Shown piece by piece: positions 33,376 to 41,956 of a DNA stretch of 64,000 nucleotides. Positions within the stretch are counted from its first letter, which is position 1. Every line of letters begins with the position of its first letter. The stretch is from assembly GCF_014640315.1 (NCBI RefSeq), contig NZ_BMGS01000014.1, forward strand, positions 32,277 to 96,276. Direction: 5' to 3'. The position numbers and the translations under genes were made by a program. This stretch comes from Hymenobacter glacieicola (GTDB taxonomy: Bacteria > Bacteroidota > Bacteroidia > Cytophagales > Hymenobacteraceae). The notes under the pieces were generated by a model. The model did no database searches, had not been told where the DNA came from, and saw only the letters and a program-made list of their open reading frames with translations.

Positions 33376-33518
33376 GCACCATAACACCACAGCACCATAA
33401 CACCACAGCATCACATGGATAGAGTTTCTTGTGGATCTATCTTACTACGTTATCCTAGTAGGAATACTGATTATTTCAGCACCATAGCATCATAACATCA
33501 TAACACCACAGCATCCGA
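33376..33518. repeat. Two further 5-unit octamer blocks around inverted repeats
   Basis: Block B (33376-33415) reads gCACCATA, aCACCACA, gCACCATA, aCACCACA, gCATCACA. Block C (33479-33518) reads gCACCATA, gCATCATA, aCATCATA, aCACCACA, gCATCCGA. Each is preceded within a few bases by one arm of a perfect 12-bp inverted repeat (33362-33373 and 33463-33474). TAGGATAA (33358-33365) is likewise complementary to TTATCCTA (33450-33457). The symmetric design suggests a nucleoprotein complex. Confidence 0.8.
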
Positions 33519-33587
33519 TTAATATTAGTAGCAGCCCCGTGCAACGACCGTGCAACGCCCCCGTTCTGCCAGCTCGTTCAATCGAAC

Positions 33588-33674
33588 AGCAAGCCATGCC
33601 ATTGTATATACAAACTTCGTTTGCATCTTACAATGGCACCGCCAAGTTCGCAGGCTCACTTGGCTTGGCTTGCT
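33588..33674. other. Nested inverted repeats, candidate oriT
   Basis: AGCAAGCCA (33588-33596) pairs with TGGCTTGCT (33666-33674). Inside it CCATTGTA (33599-33606) pairs with TACAATGG (33629-33636), and TTGTATATACAA is itself palindromic. Just to the left the 9-mer CGTGCAACG is repeated in tandem (about 33539-33557). The site is 74 bp upstream of the relaxosome/relaxase genes, where mobilisation systems usually place oriT. The nick site cannot be assigned from sequence alone. Confidence 0.45.
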
Positions 33675-33747
33675 AAAGCCTGATCTCGAAAAATAGCCGT
33701 AAAATAGATTCAGCCATAGTTTAAGCCACCTAGTCAATACAAGAGAA

Positions 33748-34068
33748 ATGTCCGCTGATACCGCGTCCGAAAGTAAGGAGCCAGCTCGCGACAAGATGAT
33801 ACCTGTTCGCGTGACTGAGGATGAAAAGAAAGTAATTGAGAAAAAGGCTCGCCAAGCCGGCTACAAGAGCGTATCCGCTTACCTACGCGACGTAGGGCAG
33901 GGCAGCGAGATACGGGAGAAACTACCGCCGGAAATACGCGGCCAGTTAGTTGGTATCGGTAACAACTTAAATCAGATTGCCCGCATAGCTAACTCCGGTA
34001 AGCACTTTCATAGCCACGAAGCCAAATTGAGCGAGGCAATAAGCACCATCCTTAGCTTGCTGGCATGA
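33748..34068 (+). CDS. Relaxosome accessory protein, MobC/MobB-like RHH
   Basis: The 106-residue protein has a ribbon-helix-helix-like N-terminal region (I-P-V-R-V-T-E-D-E-K-K-V-I-E-K-K-A-R-Q-A-G, about 17-38), then S-A-Y-L-R-D-V-G. A helix with G-N-N-L-N-Q-I-A-R-I-A-N-S-G is the hallmark of MobC-type relaxosome proteins, which bind oriT and help the relaxase nick DNA. Its stop overlaps the relaxase ATG (ATGA), so the two are translationally coupled. Confidence 0.88.
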   Translation: MSADTASESKEPARDKMIPVRVTEDEKKVIEKKARQAGYKSVSAYLRDVGQGSEIREKLPPEIRGQLVGIGNNLNQIARIANSGKHFHSHEAKLSEAISTILSLLA

Positions 34069-34898
34069 TTGCAAAGACGGTTACCGGCAGCGATTTTGAG
34101 GGTGCCCTGACCTACGGCGCAGGCCTGCGAAAAGGCAAGGCCAAGGAGCCAGGCGAGGCCCAGCCGCTCTATACTTCCAACGTGCTACTTGCCGCGCCGC
34201 CGCTTATGGCCCGGCAGATGCAGAGTATAGCCTCAGAGAGTAAGAAGATACAGAAGCCCGTATGGCACACCGTGCTTTCGTGGAAGGCCGGCGAGCAGGT
34301 TAGCCAGGCCCAAAAGGTCGCGGCCATAAAGCGGTACTGCGAGCTGATGGGGGCGCCCGTTGAGCGTCACCAGGTGGTCGTGTACGAGCACCTGGACAAG
34401 AGACACGCCCACGTCCACATCTACCTGAACCGGGTGCCGCTCGACGGTGGCCCGGCCTTGCGCACGAGCAACAACTTTTACCGGCAGCCCGCCATCACGA
34501 GGCAAATAAGCCAGGAGCTAGGAATGCAGCCGCTCCCGGAGCGCCGACAGAGCATCAAGGACGTGGACCCAGGCAAGGAGGCAGCCCGGGAGGCTGTACG
34601 CCAGGCCGTACAGTGCCTGCTGGCCGAGCAGGGGAGGGGAGGGGAGCTGTGGTTGCAGGAGCAGCTACGGCGGCAGCAAATTCAGGTGCGCTACACCCAC
34701 GACAAAGGCAGCGTCCTACGCGGGGTTAGCTTTGAGTTGAACGGCGTAGCCGTGAAAGGCCAGGAAGTAGGCTACAAGGGCGCACAGCTGTGGGAGGCGT
34801 TGCGGGCCCCAGTGGCAACGGACCAAGTGCGGAAGCTTGCCGCCCCCGGGCCCAAGCACCCCACCCCAGGACAGGAAAAAAGAGGCCCGCGCCTCTAA
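34065..34898 (+). CDS. MobA relaxase with KRGPRL tail
   Basis: The 277-residue protein is a relaxase/mobilisation nuclease. The N-terminal M-I-A-K-T-V-T-G-S-D-F-E-G-A-L-T-Y holds the likely catalytic Tyr17. The metal-binding 3H motif lies in H-A-H-V-H-I-Y-L-N-R-V near residues 114-124, and S-N-N-F-Y-R follows. It nicks oriT and is carried covalently into the recipient. It is short for the family, lacking a long C-terminal domain, and after a Pro-rich linker ends in E-K-R-G-P-R-L. Relaxases carry C-terminal translocation signals in other systems, so this tail is the reference for the same ending on four other proteins here. Confidence 0.9.
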   Translation: MIAKTVTGSDFEGALTYGAGLRKGKAKEPGEAQPLYTSNVLLAAPPLMARQMQSIASESKKIQKPVWHTVLSWKAGEQVSQAQKVAAIKRYCELMGAPVERHQVVVYEHLDKRHAHVHIYLNRVPLDGGPALRTSNNFYRQPAITRQISQELGMQPLPERRQSIKDVDPGKEAAREAVRQAVQCLLAEQGRGGELWLQEQLRRQQIQVRYTHDKGSVLRGVSFELNGVAVKGQEVGYKGAQLWEALRAPVATDQVRKLAAPGPKHPTPGQEKRGPRL

Positions 34899-34939
34899 AT
34901 GGTATTCTCTCACTACTCAGCCTACACTGACACCCACCA

Positions 34940-36946
34940 ATGGAAGATGACAAAGGAATCAAGAAGATAATGGATTTCATGCGGCTTTTCGCCATTGCGC
35001 TACTGGCCGTGAACATCTATTATTTCTGCTTCGGCTACTTCAAGTCGATGGGATGGAGTCACCCCGTCATTGAAAAGCTGATGGGCAATTTTACGCGAAA
35101 CACCTTTCTGTTCAAGGCCAGCTGGATTAGCAAGGCGATGGCAGTGGTTTTCCTGGTGCTGAGCTGCTTGGGCACCAAGGGCCGCGCCGACGAGAAGCTG
35201 CAGGGCAGGTCGGTTGCCGGCTACGCCTTGATTGGGCTGGTGCTGCTGTTTGGGGCCGACGTGGTGCGCTCTATTCCCATGAGCCCAGGGGTGGCTACGC
35301 TCCTCTACGTGGCAGCCGTGAGCGGCGGGTTCCTGCTGCTGCTGAGCGCCGGGGCCTGGCTGAGCCGGCTGTTCAACAACAACCTGATGAAAGACATTTT
35401 CAATAAGGAGAACGAGAGCTTTCCGCAGGAGGAGCGGAAGATGGAAAACGAGTACTCGGTGAACCTGCGCACCACCTACCAGTTGCGCGGCAAGCGGCGG
35501 CAAGGTTGGCTGAACGTGGTAAATCCGTTCCGGGCTACGATGGTGCTGGGAACGCCGGGTAGCGGCAAGAGCTTCGCCGTCATCAACGAGTTCATCCGGC
35601 AGCACCTGGCCAAGGGCTTCTGCATGTACATATACGACTACAAGTTCGACGACCTCAGCCGCATCTGCTACAACGAACTGCTGAAGCATCAGGACAAGTT
35701 TGACCGGCCCGTGGGTTTCTACGTCATTAACTTTGACAACCCCCGCAAAAGCCACCGCTGCAACCCGCTGCTGCCCGAGCTAATGAGTGACATCGTGGAC
35801 GCTTACGAAAGCGCCTCGACCATCATGCTCAACCTGAATAAGAGCTGGATTCAGAAGCAGGGGGACTTCTTCGTGGAGAGCCCGATAAACTTTGTGGCCG
35901 CTATCATCTGGTTTCTGAAACTCTACGACAAGGGCAAATACTGCACCTTCCCCCACGTCATTGAGTTTCTGGGCCGGGACTACGAGGAAATCTTTCCCGT
36001 GCTGGCCTCTTACCCCGAGATTGAGAACTTGGTCAAGCCATTCGTGTCGGCCTTCCAGAAGGATGCCATCGAGCAACTAGAGGGTCAGATTGCCAGTGCC
36101 CGTATCCCGCTGGGCCGGCTGGCTTCGCCGCAGCTTTATTGGGTGATGTCGGGCAATGACTTCACCCTCGACATTAATAACCCGGATGCGCCCAAGGTCT
36201 TGTGCGTAGGCAACAACCCCGACCGGCAGGCTATCTACGGGGCGGCGCTGGGCCTCTACAATGCCCGCCTCGTGAAGCTGGTAAACAAGAAGGGCAAGCT
36301 TAAATCGTCGCTCATCATCGACGAACTGCCCACGATTTACTTTAAGGGCCTCGACAACCTGATAGCCACGGCCCGCAGCAATAAAGTGTCTACCTGCCTT
36401 GGCTTTCAGGACTTTTCGCAACTAGAGCGCGACTACGGCCAGAAGGAGGCAGAAGTAATCAAGAACACCGTAGGCAACGTTTTCAGCGGTCAGGTGTCTG
36501 GTAACAGCGGCAAGTGGCTGAGCGAACGGTTCGGTAAAATCTTGCAGCAGCGCCAGAGTCTGAGCATCAACATGCGCGAGACGAGCACGAGCTTGTCCAC
36601 GCAGATGGATAGCATGATTCCGGCCAGCACGATTGCTAACTTAACCCAGGGGAACTTCGTGGGAGCCGTAGCAGACAATTTTGGGGAAGAAATCGACCAG
36701 AAGGTGTTTCACGCCAAGATTCAGGTAGACGTGAAAACGGTAACGGCCGAGGCAAAAAGCTACCAGCCGATTCCTGACATTACCAGCTTCGTAAACCCGG
36801 CCACCGGCCAGGATGAGGCAGAGGAAATGATAAAGGCAAACTTCAACCGGATTAAAACCGATGTGAAGGAGCTTTGCGAGCGGGAGCTGACCAGAATCGA
36901 GAACGACCCCAACCTAAAACACCTTATCAAGCAAAAAGACGAGTAA
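34940..36946 (+). CDS. Type IV coupling protein (VirD4/TraG-type)
   Basis: The 668-residue protein has an N-terminal membrane domain with several hydrophobic segments (about 12-32, 58-76, 92-112, 118-140). The Walker A G-T-P-G-S-G-K-S-F lies near residue 204 and the Walker B S-L-I-I-D-E-L-P near 456, followed by F-Q-D-F-S-Q-L-E. It is the ATPase that recruits substrates to the mating channel. It follows the relaxase by 41 bp in the rightward mob operon. If the KRGPx[LF] tails are signals, this protein is the expected receptor. Confidence 0.93.
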   Translation: MEDDKGIKKIMDFMRLFAIALLAVNIYYFCFGYFKSMGWSHPVIEKLMGNFTRNTFLFKASWISKAMAVVFLVLSCLGTKGRADEKLQGRSVAGYALIGLVLLFGADVVRSIPMSPGVATLLYVAAVSGGFLLLLSAGAWLSRLFNNNLMKDIFNKENESFPQEERKMENEYSVNLRTTYQLRGKRRQGWLNVVNPFRATMVLGTPGSGKSFAVINEFIRQHLAKGFCMYIYDYKFDDLSRICYNELLKHQDKFDRPVGFYVINFDNPRKSHRCNPLLPELMSDIVDAYESASTIMLNLNKSWIQKQGDFFVESPINFVAAIIWFLKLYDKGKYCTFPHVIEFLGRDYEEIFPVLASYPEIENLVKPFVSAFQKDAIEQLEGQIASARIPLGRLASPQLYWVMSGNDFTLDINNPDAPKVLCVGNNPDRQAIYGAALGLYNARLVKLVNKKGKLKSSLIIDELPTIYFKGLDNLIATARSNKVSTCLGFQDFSQLERDYGQKEAEVIKNTVGNVFSGQVSGNSGKWLSERFGKILQQRQSLSINMRETSTSLSTQMDSMIPASTIANLTQGNFVGAVADNFGEEIDQKVFHAKIQVDVKTVTAEAKSYQPIPDITSFVNPATGQDEAEEMIKANFNRIKTDVKELCERELTRIENDPNLKHLIKQKDE

Positions 36947-36948
36947 CA

Positions 36949-37377
36949 ATGCCGAAAGACAAGGCCAGTGGCCCCAATGAGAACCCCAACAGCGTACGGG
37001 TAGGGAAACGACTGGTAATTATCCGCGAAGAGCTAGGCCGGCTGCAGGGTGAGCACAACTGGAGCCAGGCCCAGGTAGCCCAGCGGACCGGCCTCACCCA
37101 AAACATCATTCACCGGATGGAAAACGGGAAGGGCGGGCAAATTGAAAACTGGCTAAAGGTGATGGCCCTATACGAAAAGGAGGGCTATAACCTAAACTGG
37201 ATACTGACTGAGAATAATGGCTTGGTAAGCAAGCTTCAGTTGCAAGATGCCACCCAGGATGCGGGCGCGAGTATCCGGGCCGAACTGCTGAAAAGACTGG
37301 ACCAGTACGCCGAGGCTCACAACCGGGAAATGGCCGAATTGCGGGGCATCCTCATGCACGGAAAACTTAATTGGTAG
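36949..37377 (+). CDS. XRE-family helix-turn-helix regulator
   Basis: The ATG at 36949, 2 nt after the coupling-protein stop, gives 142 residues; an earlier in-frame start lies inside the coupling-protein gene. Residues about 24-75 form an XRE-type HTH: W-S-Q-A-Q-V-A-Q-R-T-G-L-T-Q-N-I-I-H-R-M-E-N-G-K-G-G. The C-terminal helix (A-E-L-L-K-R-L-D-Q-Y-A-E-A-H) may dimerise. It is a plausible regulator of the mob or tra operon. A terminator follows at 37420. Confidence 0.85.
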   Translation: MPKDKASGPNENPNSVRVGKRLVIIREELGRLQGEHNWSQAQVAQRTGLTQNIIHRMENGKGGQIENWLKVMALYEKEGYNLNWILTENNGLVSKLQLQDATQDAGASIRAELLKRLDQYAEAHNREMAELRGILMHGKLNW

Positions 37378-37419
37378 AGTCAATAGAGCAACTCATTTTC
37401 AATAATTTAGTAAGGTGGT

Positions 37420-37446
37420 AGGTAGGAACTGAGCAGGTTCCTACCT
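37420..37446 (+). terminator. Rho-independent terminator after the HTH gene
   Basis: Arms 37420-37429 and 37437-37446 form a perfect 10-bp stem with a 7-nt loop, followed by ATTCTTTTTT. It closes the mobC-mobA-coupling-protein-HTH transcript. Confidence 0.8.
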
Positions 37447-37493
37447 ATTCTTTTTTCCCGATACAATCCTATCATTCCTAACCGCTCTTTCCG

Positions 37494-39368
37494 ATGGCAG
37501 ACGAAGCAGAGAACCCGATCCCCGCCCAGGCTCCCAACCAGAAGACACCTGGCGAGCTGACGCCCCAGGCGCGAGAGCAAGCCGCGCTGACCACCGAGGC
37601 CGAGGGCCTAGCCAACGAGGCAACTATCACCACGGGCGCTACTCGTCCCGAGGCAAAGGCAGACCTGGAGGAAGTCGCCAACCGCGCCGAGCAAGGGCCA
37701 GAGCCAGGCCAGGCTGCCTACGCCGACGCGCTGCGCGGCAAGGCCCAGGCCCTACCCGACGACAACGCCCCGGCCCGGCAGACGGCCGCTGAGCAGCAGG
37801 CCCCGGCCGCAACGCCGGAGGCCCCCGCGACGGAACCCGTCGGGGATCTGCAAATTCAGTGGAAGCAACGAGGCGACGAGGTAGCCCCGCTGCTGGAAAT
37901 GCGCGCTTACCTCGACCAGCTCAAAGAAGCCGGAGTAGCCGTCGGCGCACTGAAGATAGGGCGCGACGAGCACGGGAAGCTGACCAGCAGCTTCGGCGTG
38001 AGCTACGACCCGGAATCCAACAAGCTTGCCCAGCTCGAAGCCATCGTGCAGGGGCTTAAGCAAGTTGGCAACGGGCTGGAGGTAATCGAAAAGCCCGGTC
38101 AGGCCGCCGCTCGTCGGCAGGAGGTAGGCTACGACGACGACTACGAGCCGCCGCGCAGCAAGCAGGTAAAAGAAGCCTTCGGCGTGAAGCAGTGGGACGC
38201 GCTGAGCGCCAACCTAGCGGCCGTGCCGAAGTCGGCCCTGACCGTCCCGGAGCAAGTACAACAAAGCGCCGGAGAGAAGCGGGTAGAGCAATTGGCCCAG
38301 CAGCAGGGTAAAACCACAGAACAGGTACTGCAGGAGGGGAAAAGCCTCTTTGATATCGACACCAGCGGCAACCCCGCGTCCGTGTTTCTAAAGAACTTCT
38401 ACGCCCACCTGACCGGCAACCCCAAGACCCGGCAGACCTTGGAAGTTGATTATGACAAGACCCGCCAGGAGCTGCAGGCCCGCTTACTGAAGAAAGCCGG
38501 CTCGGCGCAGCTTGATCCCAGCGACGAGCTGGTGAAGCAGACTCCCCAGGGCCAGACGACCACCGGCCCTGCCGCGCCGGCAGTTGCCGCCGCGCCGTCC
38601 GCAGCACCAAGTGCCGCCAGGGCACCCGGGCAGCCCGCCCCGGCCGACACCCCGATCCTGTTTCAAGCGGCCGACGTGCCGCAAAAGGTGCTGGCTTCGC
38701 TTGGCCTGAGCACCGCCGGCCTAGAGCAGGACGGCCAGCTACAAAAGCTGCTGAGCGGCCAGAAAACCGACCTGTTGCCCATGCAGGTAGCCGGGAAGGA
38801 TGGACAGGCGCCCGTGAGGTTCGAGGGCAAGATGGTGCTGCACCGCGAAGCCGACGGCACGGCTACCCTGAAAATGGAATTGCCCCAGAAGAATCTGGTT
38901 ATTCCCAACGAGATTGGCGGGCAGCCCTTCACCCCGGAGCAGCGCCACAAGCTCGAAACGGAGGGCAATGCGGGCTTGGTCCGCGGCCTTAAAGACGAGC
39001 AGGGCCAGGAGTACAACGGCTACGTTTCGGTGGATAAGACTATGAACCAAGTGGTCGTTCTGCCCGAGAATAAGGTTACCTTACACGATACCATCGCCGG
39101 CGTCAAGCTGACCAAGGAGCAAAGCCACGACCTGAAGGAAGGGAAGGCCGTGGACTTGTCGAACATGGTGAGTGGCGACGAAGGCAGAAAGTTTGATGGG
39201 ACCGTGCAGGTAAACGCCGCCAAGGCGTGTATCGAGATTCGGCCCGCCGCCCACGAGTTGCAGCAGAAGCAGGCCCCCAGCACCACGCTGGCCGCTACCC
39301 TAGCCGCCCCGAAGGTGGAAATGCCCAAAGTAGAAGCGCCTAAAGTAAAGCGCGGGCCGCACCTCTAA
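37494..39368 (+). CDS. DUF3945-type mobile-element protein with KRGPHL tail
   Basis: The 624-residue soluble protein has a low-complexity, Ala/Glu/Pro-rich N-terminus (about 1-115) and a helical central region. Two DUF3945-like repeats lie near 480-590: I-G-G-Q-P-F-T-P-E-Q-R-H-K-L and I-A-G-V-K-L-T-K-E-Q-S-H-D-L, each followed by a strand such as Y-N-G-Y-V-S-V-D. Such proteins are common on Bacteroidota conjugative elements and have no known function. The end is a Pro/Lys/Val linker and V-K-R-G-P-H-L, the same tail as the relaxase. It may bind DNA or the relaxosome and enter the recipient (inference). Confidence 0.8.
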   Translation: MADEAENPIPAQAPNQKTPGELTPQAREQAALTTEAEGLANEATITTGATRPEAKADLEEVANRAEQGPEPGQAAYADALRGKAQALPDDNAPARQTAAEQQAPAATPEAPATEPVGDLQIQWKQRGDEVAPLLEMRAYLDQLKEAGVAVGALKIGRDEHGKLTSSFGVSYDPESNKLAQLEAIVQGLKQVGNGLEVIEKPGQAAARRQEVGYDDDYEPPRSKQVKEAFGVKQWDALSANLAAVPKSALTVPEQVQQSAGEKRVEQLAQQQGKTTEQVLQEGKSLFDIDTSGNPASVFLKNFYAHLTGNPKTRQTLEVDYDKTRQELQARLLKKAGSAQLDPSDELVKQTPQGQTTTGPAAPAVAAAPSAAPSAARAPGQPAPADTPILFQAADVPQKVLASLGLSTAGLEQDGQLQKLLSGQKTDLLPMQVAGKDGQAPVRFEGKMVLHREADGTATLKMELPQKNLVIPNEIGGQPFTPEQRHKLETEGNAGLVRGLKDEQGQEYNGYVSVDKTMNQVVVLPENKVTLHDTIAGVKLTKEQSHDLKEGKAVDLSNMVSGDEGRKFDGTVQVNAAKACIEIRPAAHELQQKQAPSTTLAATLAAPKVEMPKVEAPKVKRGPHL

Positions 39369-39400
39369 CGGGCCGGCCGCATTCGGCCGATTATTTCCTA

Positions 39401-39433
39401 CAGAAGCCCGGAAAGCCTTTTTTCGGGCTTCTG
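39401..39433 (+). terminator. Terminator after the DUF3945 gene
   Basis: Arms 39401-39410 and 39424-39433 are complementary over 10 bp (CAGAAGCCCG / CGGGCTTCTG), with a T7 run in the loop and TCTTTT following. It lies 33 bp after the stop at 39368. Confidence 0.7.
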
Positions 39434-39473
39434 TCTTTTGCCATTTCCTACCCCACCACCTATTGCACCCCGC

Positions 39474-41597
39474 ATGGAACACGACCTGACTTTTCAGAAA
39501 ATAAAGGAGCAAGTAGAGCTCCCCGAGCTGCTGACCCACTACGGCTATACCCTCAAAAAAGGAGAGAGCTTAGGCAAGGGCAAGTGGCACGTTTTCGAGG
39601 GGGATGATACGCTCGTTGTTTTCAAAGGGCGCAGTAACGACTGGATGTACTTTAACAGTCACGATGACCGCGACAAGGGGAGCGTCATCGACTGGATGAA
39701 AAACCGAGTAAACTCCGGCCGCATCGTGGGCATTGACCAGCAGCCTGGCCGCAACCTGTGGCAGACCGTCAACGACCACTTCCGCGCCTACCTGAACTTG
39801 CCCGCGGCCCAGCGGCCCAAGCTGGAGCTACCCCCCATCAGCGAAACCGCGCCGGGCGAGAAGTTCCAGAGCGTCTACACCAAAGACTGCCGGCCGCTGG
39901 AAAACACCACCTACCTCGAAAGCCGGGGCATCAACAAGGCCACGCTGCAAAATCCGCAGTTCGCCGGCCGCATCCTGAACCAGCTGCACACCGTGCAGAA
40001 GGATGGGATGCCCGCCAAGACGTTCGTAAATACGGCGTTTCCGGCTTACCACGAGGGGCGCGTGGTGGGGTTGGAGCTGAAGGGCGAGGGCTATAAAGGC
40101 CAGGCCCCGGAGAGCGAGTTTTCCCGCTCTCTGTGGCTCAGCAAGCTCCCCGAGGGTCGGCCAGCGGCGCACATGCTCGTGGCCGAATCCGCGCTCGATG
40201 CGTTGTCCTACGCGCAGATGCACCCCGGCGAGAAAGCGCTGTATGCGTCCACGGCCGGCGTACTTACGCAGAATAAAATGTTTGAGATGAAGCGGGTTCT
40301 CAACGAGGAAAGGATTTGCGGCATCAAGGCGGCTTTTGACAACGACACCCAGGGCTATCACTACGACACGCGCCTCCTTGCAGGCTTTGCCAGTGAGCAA
40401 AACCCGATGAAGGTAGTTCGGGAGCACAAACACCTGCTGACCGTCGAAGTCATGGCTACGAACCCGGCCGGGGTGCAGGCGCTGACCAACCACCTCAAAG
40501 CGTACAACGACCAGACCGCCCGCCAGTACCGTGAACAAGCCGGCGAAACCAACAGCCAGGCCATGAGCCAGACGCTGAGCGACGAGCTGATTAGGTCCAC
40601 TAAGCTAGGTCCCCATACTTACCAGTTCCACGTTCCGATGAACCGCGAGGCGTTGGGGGCCTTTAACCAGGGCGCGGTGCAGAGCCTGGCCTATGAGCAT
40701 AAAATTGAAATCGTCAAGAGCCAGGGCAAGGATTGGAACCAGGACTTGAAGCAGGGCCAGATGCAGCAGGTCGTGAAGCGGGAACTCGGCCCGGTGGAGG
40801 AGGACCAGCACGGTTTTGGCATGAACCACTGGAGAAATGAGCCGGTGGTTGGTGTGGGCAAAATCACGGCGCAGCACCAGGCGCAAGCCGAGGCCCGCGA
40901 TAGAGGGGAGCGTTTGCTAGTAGTCGAATTACGGGAGAGCCGAGATGAAATATCCCAACTCAGCTCCTTGCAGCAAAACCTAGAGAAAGCGGGCCTGAAC
41001 ATCGACCACTCGCTAAAGTTGGAGGGTGCCGGCCCCCGCGAAATTGCTACCGAGCTGACCTTGCGCTACCCGGTTGATTCAACTCTTCTCCCAGTGCTGA
41101 GTGCGGCCCTCGATGCGCTGGCCACGAACCCCAAGGCAACAGTAATTGAGCCGGGGCAGGACCAGACGGAGCGCCGGCAGCTTGTCGCCGCTCAGGAGCA
41201 GCAGCGGGAGCAGCAGAAGCAGGCCGAGCCGCAGATTCAGCCCAGCGACAGCCCCGCGCACGACCAAGCCCGCTTGTCATTCGTGCAGGCAGCCGGCCCG
41301 CTGGCCAAGGAGCTACGCGAAGCCGGCGCGGGGTTGGATGCCGCCCGCTTGCAGGAGGTGAGCAAGTACCTGGTGAAGCAGCCGGAGCTACGGGCCACCG
41401 ACAAAGAAAATCTGGATAAGGTGTTGGCCACCGTCGATAAGTCGCCGGCACTGAAGGAGCGCCCCGACGTGCAGGAACTACGCCAGGCGGCGCAGGTGCT
41501 CAGTACGCCGGCAGTCGCGCCCGCGCAGCAGCAGCAGATGCAGCAGAAACCTGAGCCGCCCAGCTCCGAAACCCGTAAACGAGGCCCACGGCTTTGA
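39474..41597 (+). CDS. Toprim/DUF3991 primase-like protein with KRGPRL tail
   Basis: The start is at ATG 39474, giving 707 residues; an in-frame start at 39438 overlaps the terminator region. The N-terminal part (about 1-75, with D-W-M-Y-F-N-S and G-S-V-I-D-W-M) resembles the DUF3991/CHC2-like module without zinc cysteines. A Toprim domain follows near 240-320, with V-A-E-S-A-L-D-A-L-S-Y and F-D-N-D-T-Q-G. The rest is helical and Gln-rich, ending in R-K-R-G-P-R-L after a Pro/Ser linker. Plasmid primases (for example RP4 TraC) are transferred during conjugation, which fits the shared tail, but priming activity is not proven. Confidence 0.85.
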   Translation: MEHDLTFQKIKEQVELPELLTHYGYTLKKGESLGKGKWHVFEGDDTLVVFKGRSNDWMYFNSHDDRDKGSVIDWMKNRVNSGRIVGIDQQPGRNLWQTVNDHFRAYLNLPAAQRPKLELPPISETAPGEKFQSVYTKDCRPLENTTYLESRGINKATLQNPQFAGRILNQLHTVQKDGMPAKTFVNTAFPAYHEGRVVGLELKGEGYKGQAPESEFSRSLWLSKLPEGRPAAHMLVAESALDALSYAQMHPGEKALYASTAGVLTQNKMFEMKRVLNEERICGIKAAFDNDTQGYHYDTRLLAGFASEQNPMKVVREHKHLLTVEVMATNPAGVQALTNHLKAYNDQTARQYREQAGETNSQAMSQTLSDELIRSTKLGPHTYQFHVPMNREALGAFNQGAVQSLAYEHKIEIVKSQGKDWNQDLKQGQMQQVVKRELGPVEEDQHGFGMNHWRNEPVVGVGKITAQHQAQAEARDRGERLLVVELRESRDEISQLSSLQQNLEKAGLNIDHSLKLEGAGPREIATELTLRYPVDSTLLPVLSAALDALATNPKATVIEPGQDQTERRQLVAAQEQQREQQKQAEPQIQPSDSPAHDQARLSFVQAAGPLAKELREAGAGLDAARLQEVSKYLVKQPELRATDKENLDKVLATVDKSPALKERPDVQELRQAAQVLSTPAVAPAQQQQMQQKPEPPSSETRKRGPRL

Positions 41598-41618
41598 TAT
41601 ACGGTCATTGTTCCCATC

Positions 41619-41651
41619 AAAAAGACCTCACTGTTTCGGTGAGGTCTTTTT
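41619..41651 (+). terminator. Strong terminator after the Toprim gene
   Basis: Arms 41619-41631 and 41639-41651 form a perfect 13-bp stem (AAAAAGACCTCAC) with a 7-nt loop and a T-run in the descending arm and beyond. Confidence 0.88.
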
Positions 41652-41825
41652 TTGCTCCAAGCGAATAAACCAGCTTTTTTAAGGTCTGCCAGTCAGCTTA
41701 TTAACTCTATTAGGGGGCGGATAGCCGGGCTGTTCAGGGCTCCGCTTCGCTCCGGTCCTAACGGACAGCTCCCGTTGGTCGCTCACTTACCATCCCTACT
41801 GCGAACAAAAGGAGAAACCCGCCCG

Positions 41826-41870
41826 GCAATACTGCAGGTGCTCCGCTTCGCTTCACACCTGCAGTATTGC
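41826..41870. other. 15-bp hairpin in the 41.65-41.95 kb gap
   Basis: The arms 41826-41840 (GCAATACTGCAGGTG) and 41856-41870 are perfectly complementary around a 15-nt loop. No T run follows on the plus strand, so it is not an obvious terminator. The gap 41652-41956 otherwise shows no gene. The hairpin could be a single-strand initiation or promoter site of the leading region. Confidence 0.5.
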
Positions 41871-41956
41871 TTTCCCCCCTCGACGTGAGCGCAGGGCAGG
41901 GAGATTAGTTGCCAGGCCCCGGCCTATTTGCAATTGCAAAAAGTAGGGCAGCCAGC

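Noticed and set aside
33132..33518. Octamer arrays as a CRISPR
   Set aside because: Units are 8 bp, contiguous and without spacers, and no cas genes are present.
35000..35755. A 251-codon minus-strand frame inside the coupling-protein gene
   Set aside because: It is fully antisense to the coupling protein, including its Walker A region, and has no recognisable domain.
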